This document shows, in pieces, positions 63,958-64,000 of a stretch of 64,000 nucleotides of DNA. The stretch's first letter is position 1. Each line of letters opens with the position of its first letter. The notes beneath the pieces were generated by a model. That model saw only the letters and a program-made list of their open reading frames with translations, did not search any database and was not told the origin of the DNA. Made by a program: the position numbers and the translations under genes. The stretch comes from Roseihalotalea indica (GTDB lineage Bacteria > Bacteroidota > Bacteroidia > Cytophagales > Cyclobacteriaceae): positions 1 through 64,000 of the forward strand of contig NZ_JAINFL010000015.1 of NCBI RefSeq assembly GCF_022458895.1, in the 5' to 3' direction.

Positions 63958-64000
63958 CAGATAATCTCTCGAAAAATCCCTATTGCTATTAACTACACCG

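Overview
This window comes from a member of the Bacteroidota, most likely the order Cytophagales. The evidence is two SusC/SusD outer-membrane pairs, an ECF sigma factor/FecR anti-sigma pair with a C-terminal DUF4974-type domain, FtsZ with the family-typical C-terminus (NNRFLHDNVD), a DUF5690 carrier, and an ExbB with a signal peptide and acidic leader. Family and order are inferred from gene content only. MurE carries the DNPR motif of meso-diaminopimelate-adding enzymes. Almost every gene left of 34.6 kb lies on the minus strand; to the right both strands are used.

Region 1 (0-17.3 kb, minus strand) is a nutrient-uptake locus. In transcription order it holds a lipoprotein solute-binding protein, two permeases and an ATPase (YnjBCD-like ABC importer), a nucleoside hydrolase-like enzyme, SusC2, a 427-bp repeat-filled gap, SusD2, an ECF sigma factor, a FecR anti-sigma factor, SusC1 with an N-terminal STN signalling domain, SusD1, and an exported SelA-like PLP enzyme cut off by the window edge. 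The likely logic is outer-membrane capture, TonB-dependent entry, ABC import and glycosidic cleavage of a nucleoside-like ligand, with the first pair sensed through STN-FecR-sigma. The ligand is not known.

Region 2 (17.4-21.9 kb) holds housekeeping genes: a DUF2064 glycosyltransferase, a DUF5690 carrier, a PHP-type histidinol-phosphatase, an SRPBCC protein and an FMN reductase. Region 3 (21.9-34.7 kb) is the division and cell wall (dcw) cluster mraZ-rsmH-ftsL-ftsI-murE-mraY-ftsW-murG-ftsQ-ftsA-ftsZ. It ends in a hairpin terminator, carries MraZ-box-like repeats upstream, and lacks both murD and murC. The 554-bp gap upstream also has an inverted pair of perfect DnaA boxes beside an AT-rich stretch.

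Region 4 (35-47 kb) holds a TlpA-like lipoprotein, an S41 peptidase, a DsrE-like exported protein, a SpoIIE-type phosphatase coupled to a polysaccharide deacetylase, TatD, asparaginase, tRNA-Ser(GGA), and an ExbB/small membrane protein/ExbD/ExbD energy-transducing operon. Region 5 (47-57 kb) holds an SSS symporter operon with a 58-residue partner, a GNAT operon, a PLP decarboxylase, a 23-bp tandem repeat array, a Crp/Fnr regulator, NudK and an amino-acid permease.

Region 6 (57-64 kb) holds an AT-rich DUF2971 gene, a decayed coding remnant, and an alkylation-repair cluster in which Ada is split (AraC-methyltransferase, separate Ada zinc domain, AlkB). It ends with an M14 carboxypeptidase and a REP-like inverted repeat. 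Two copies of an interspersed repeat lie at 9.4 and 60.6 kb.
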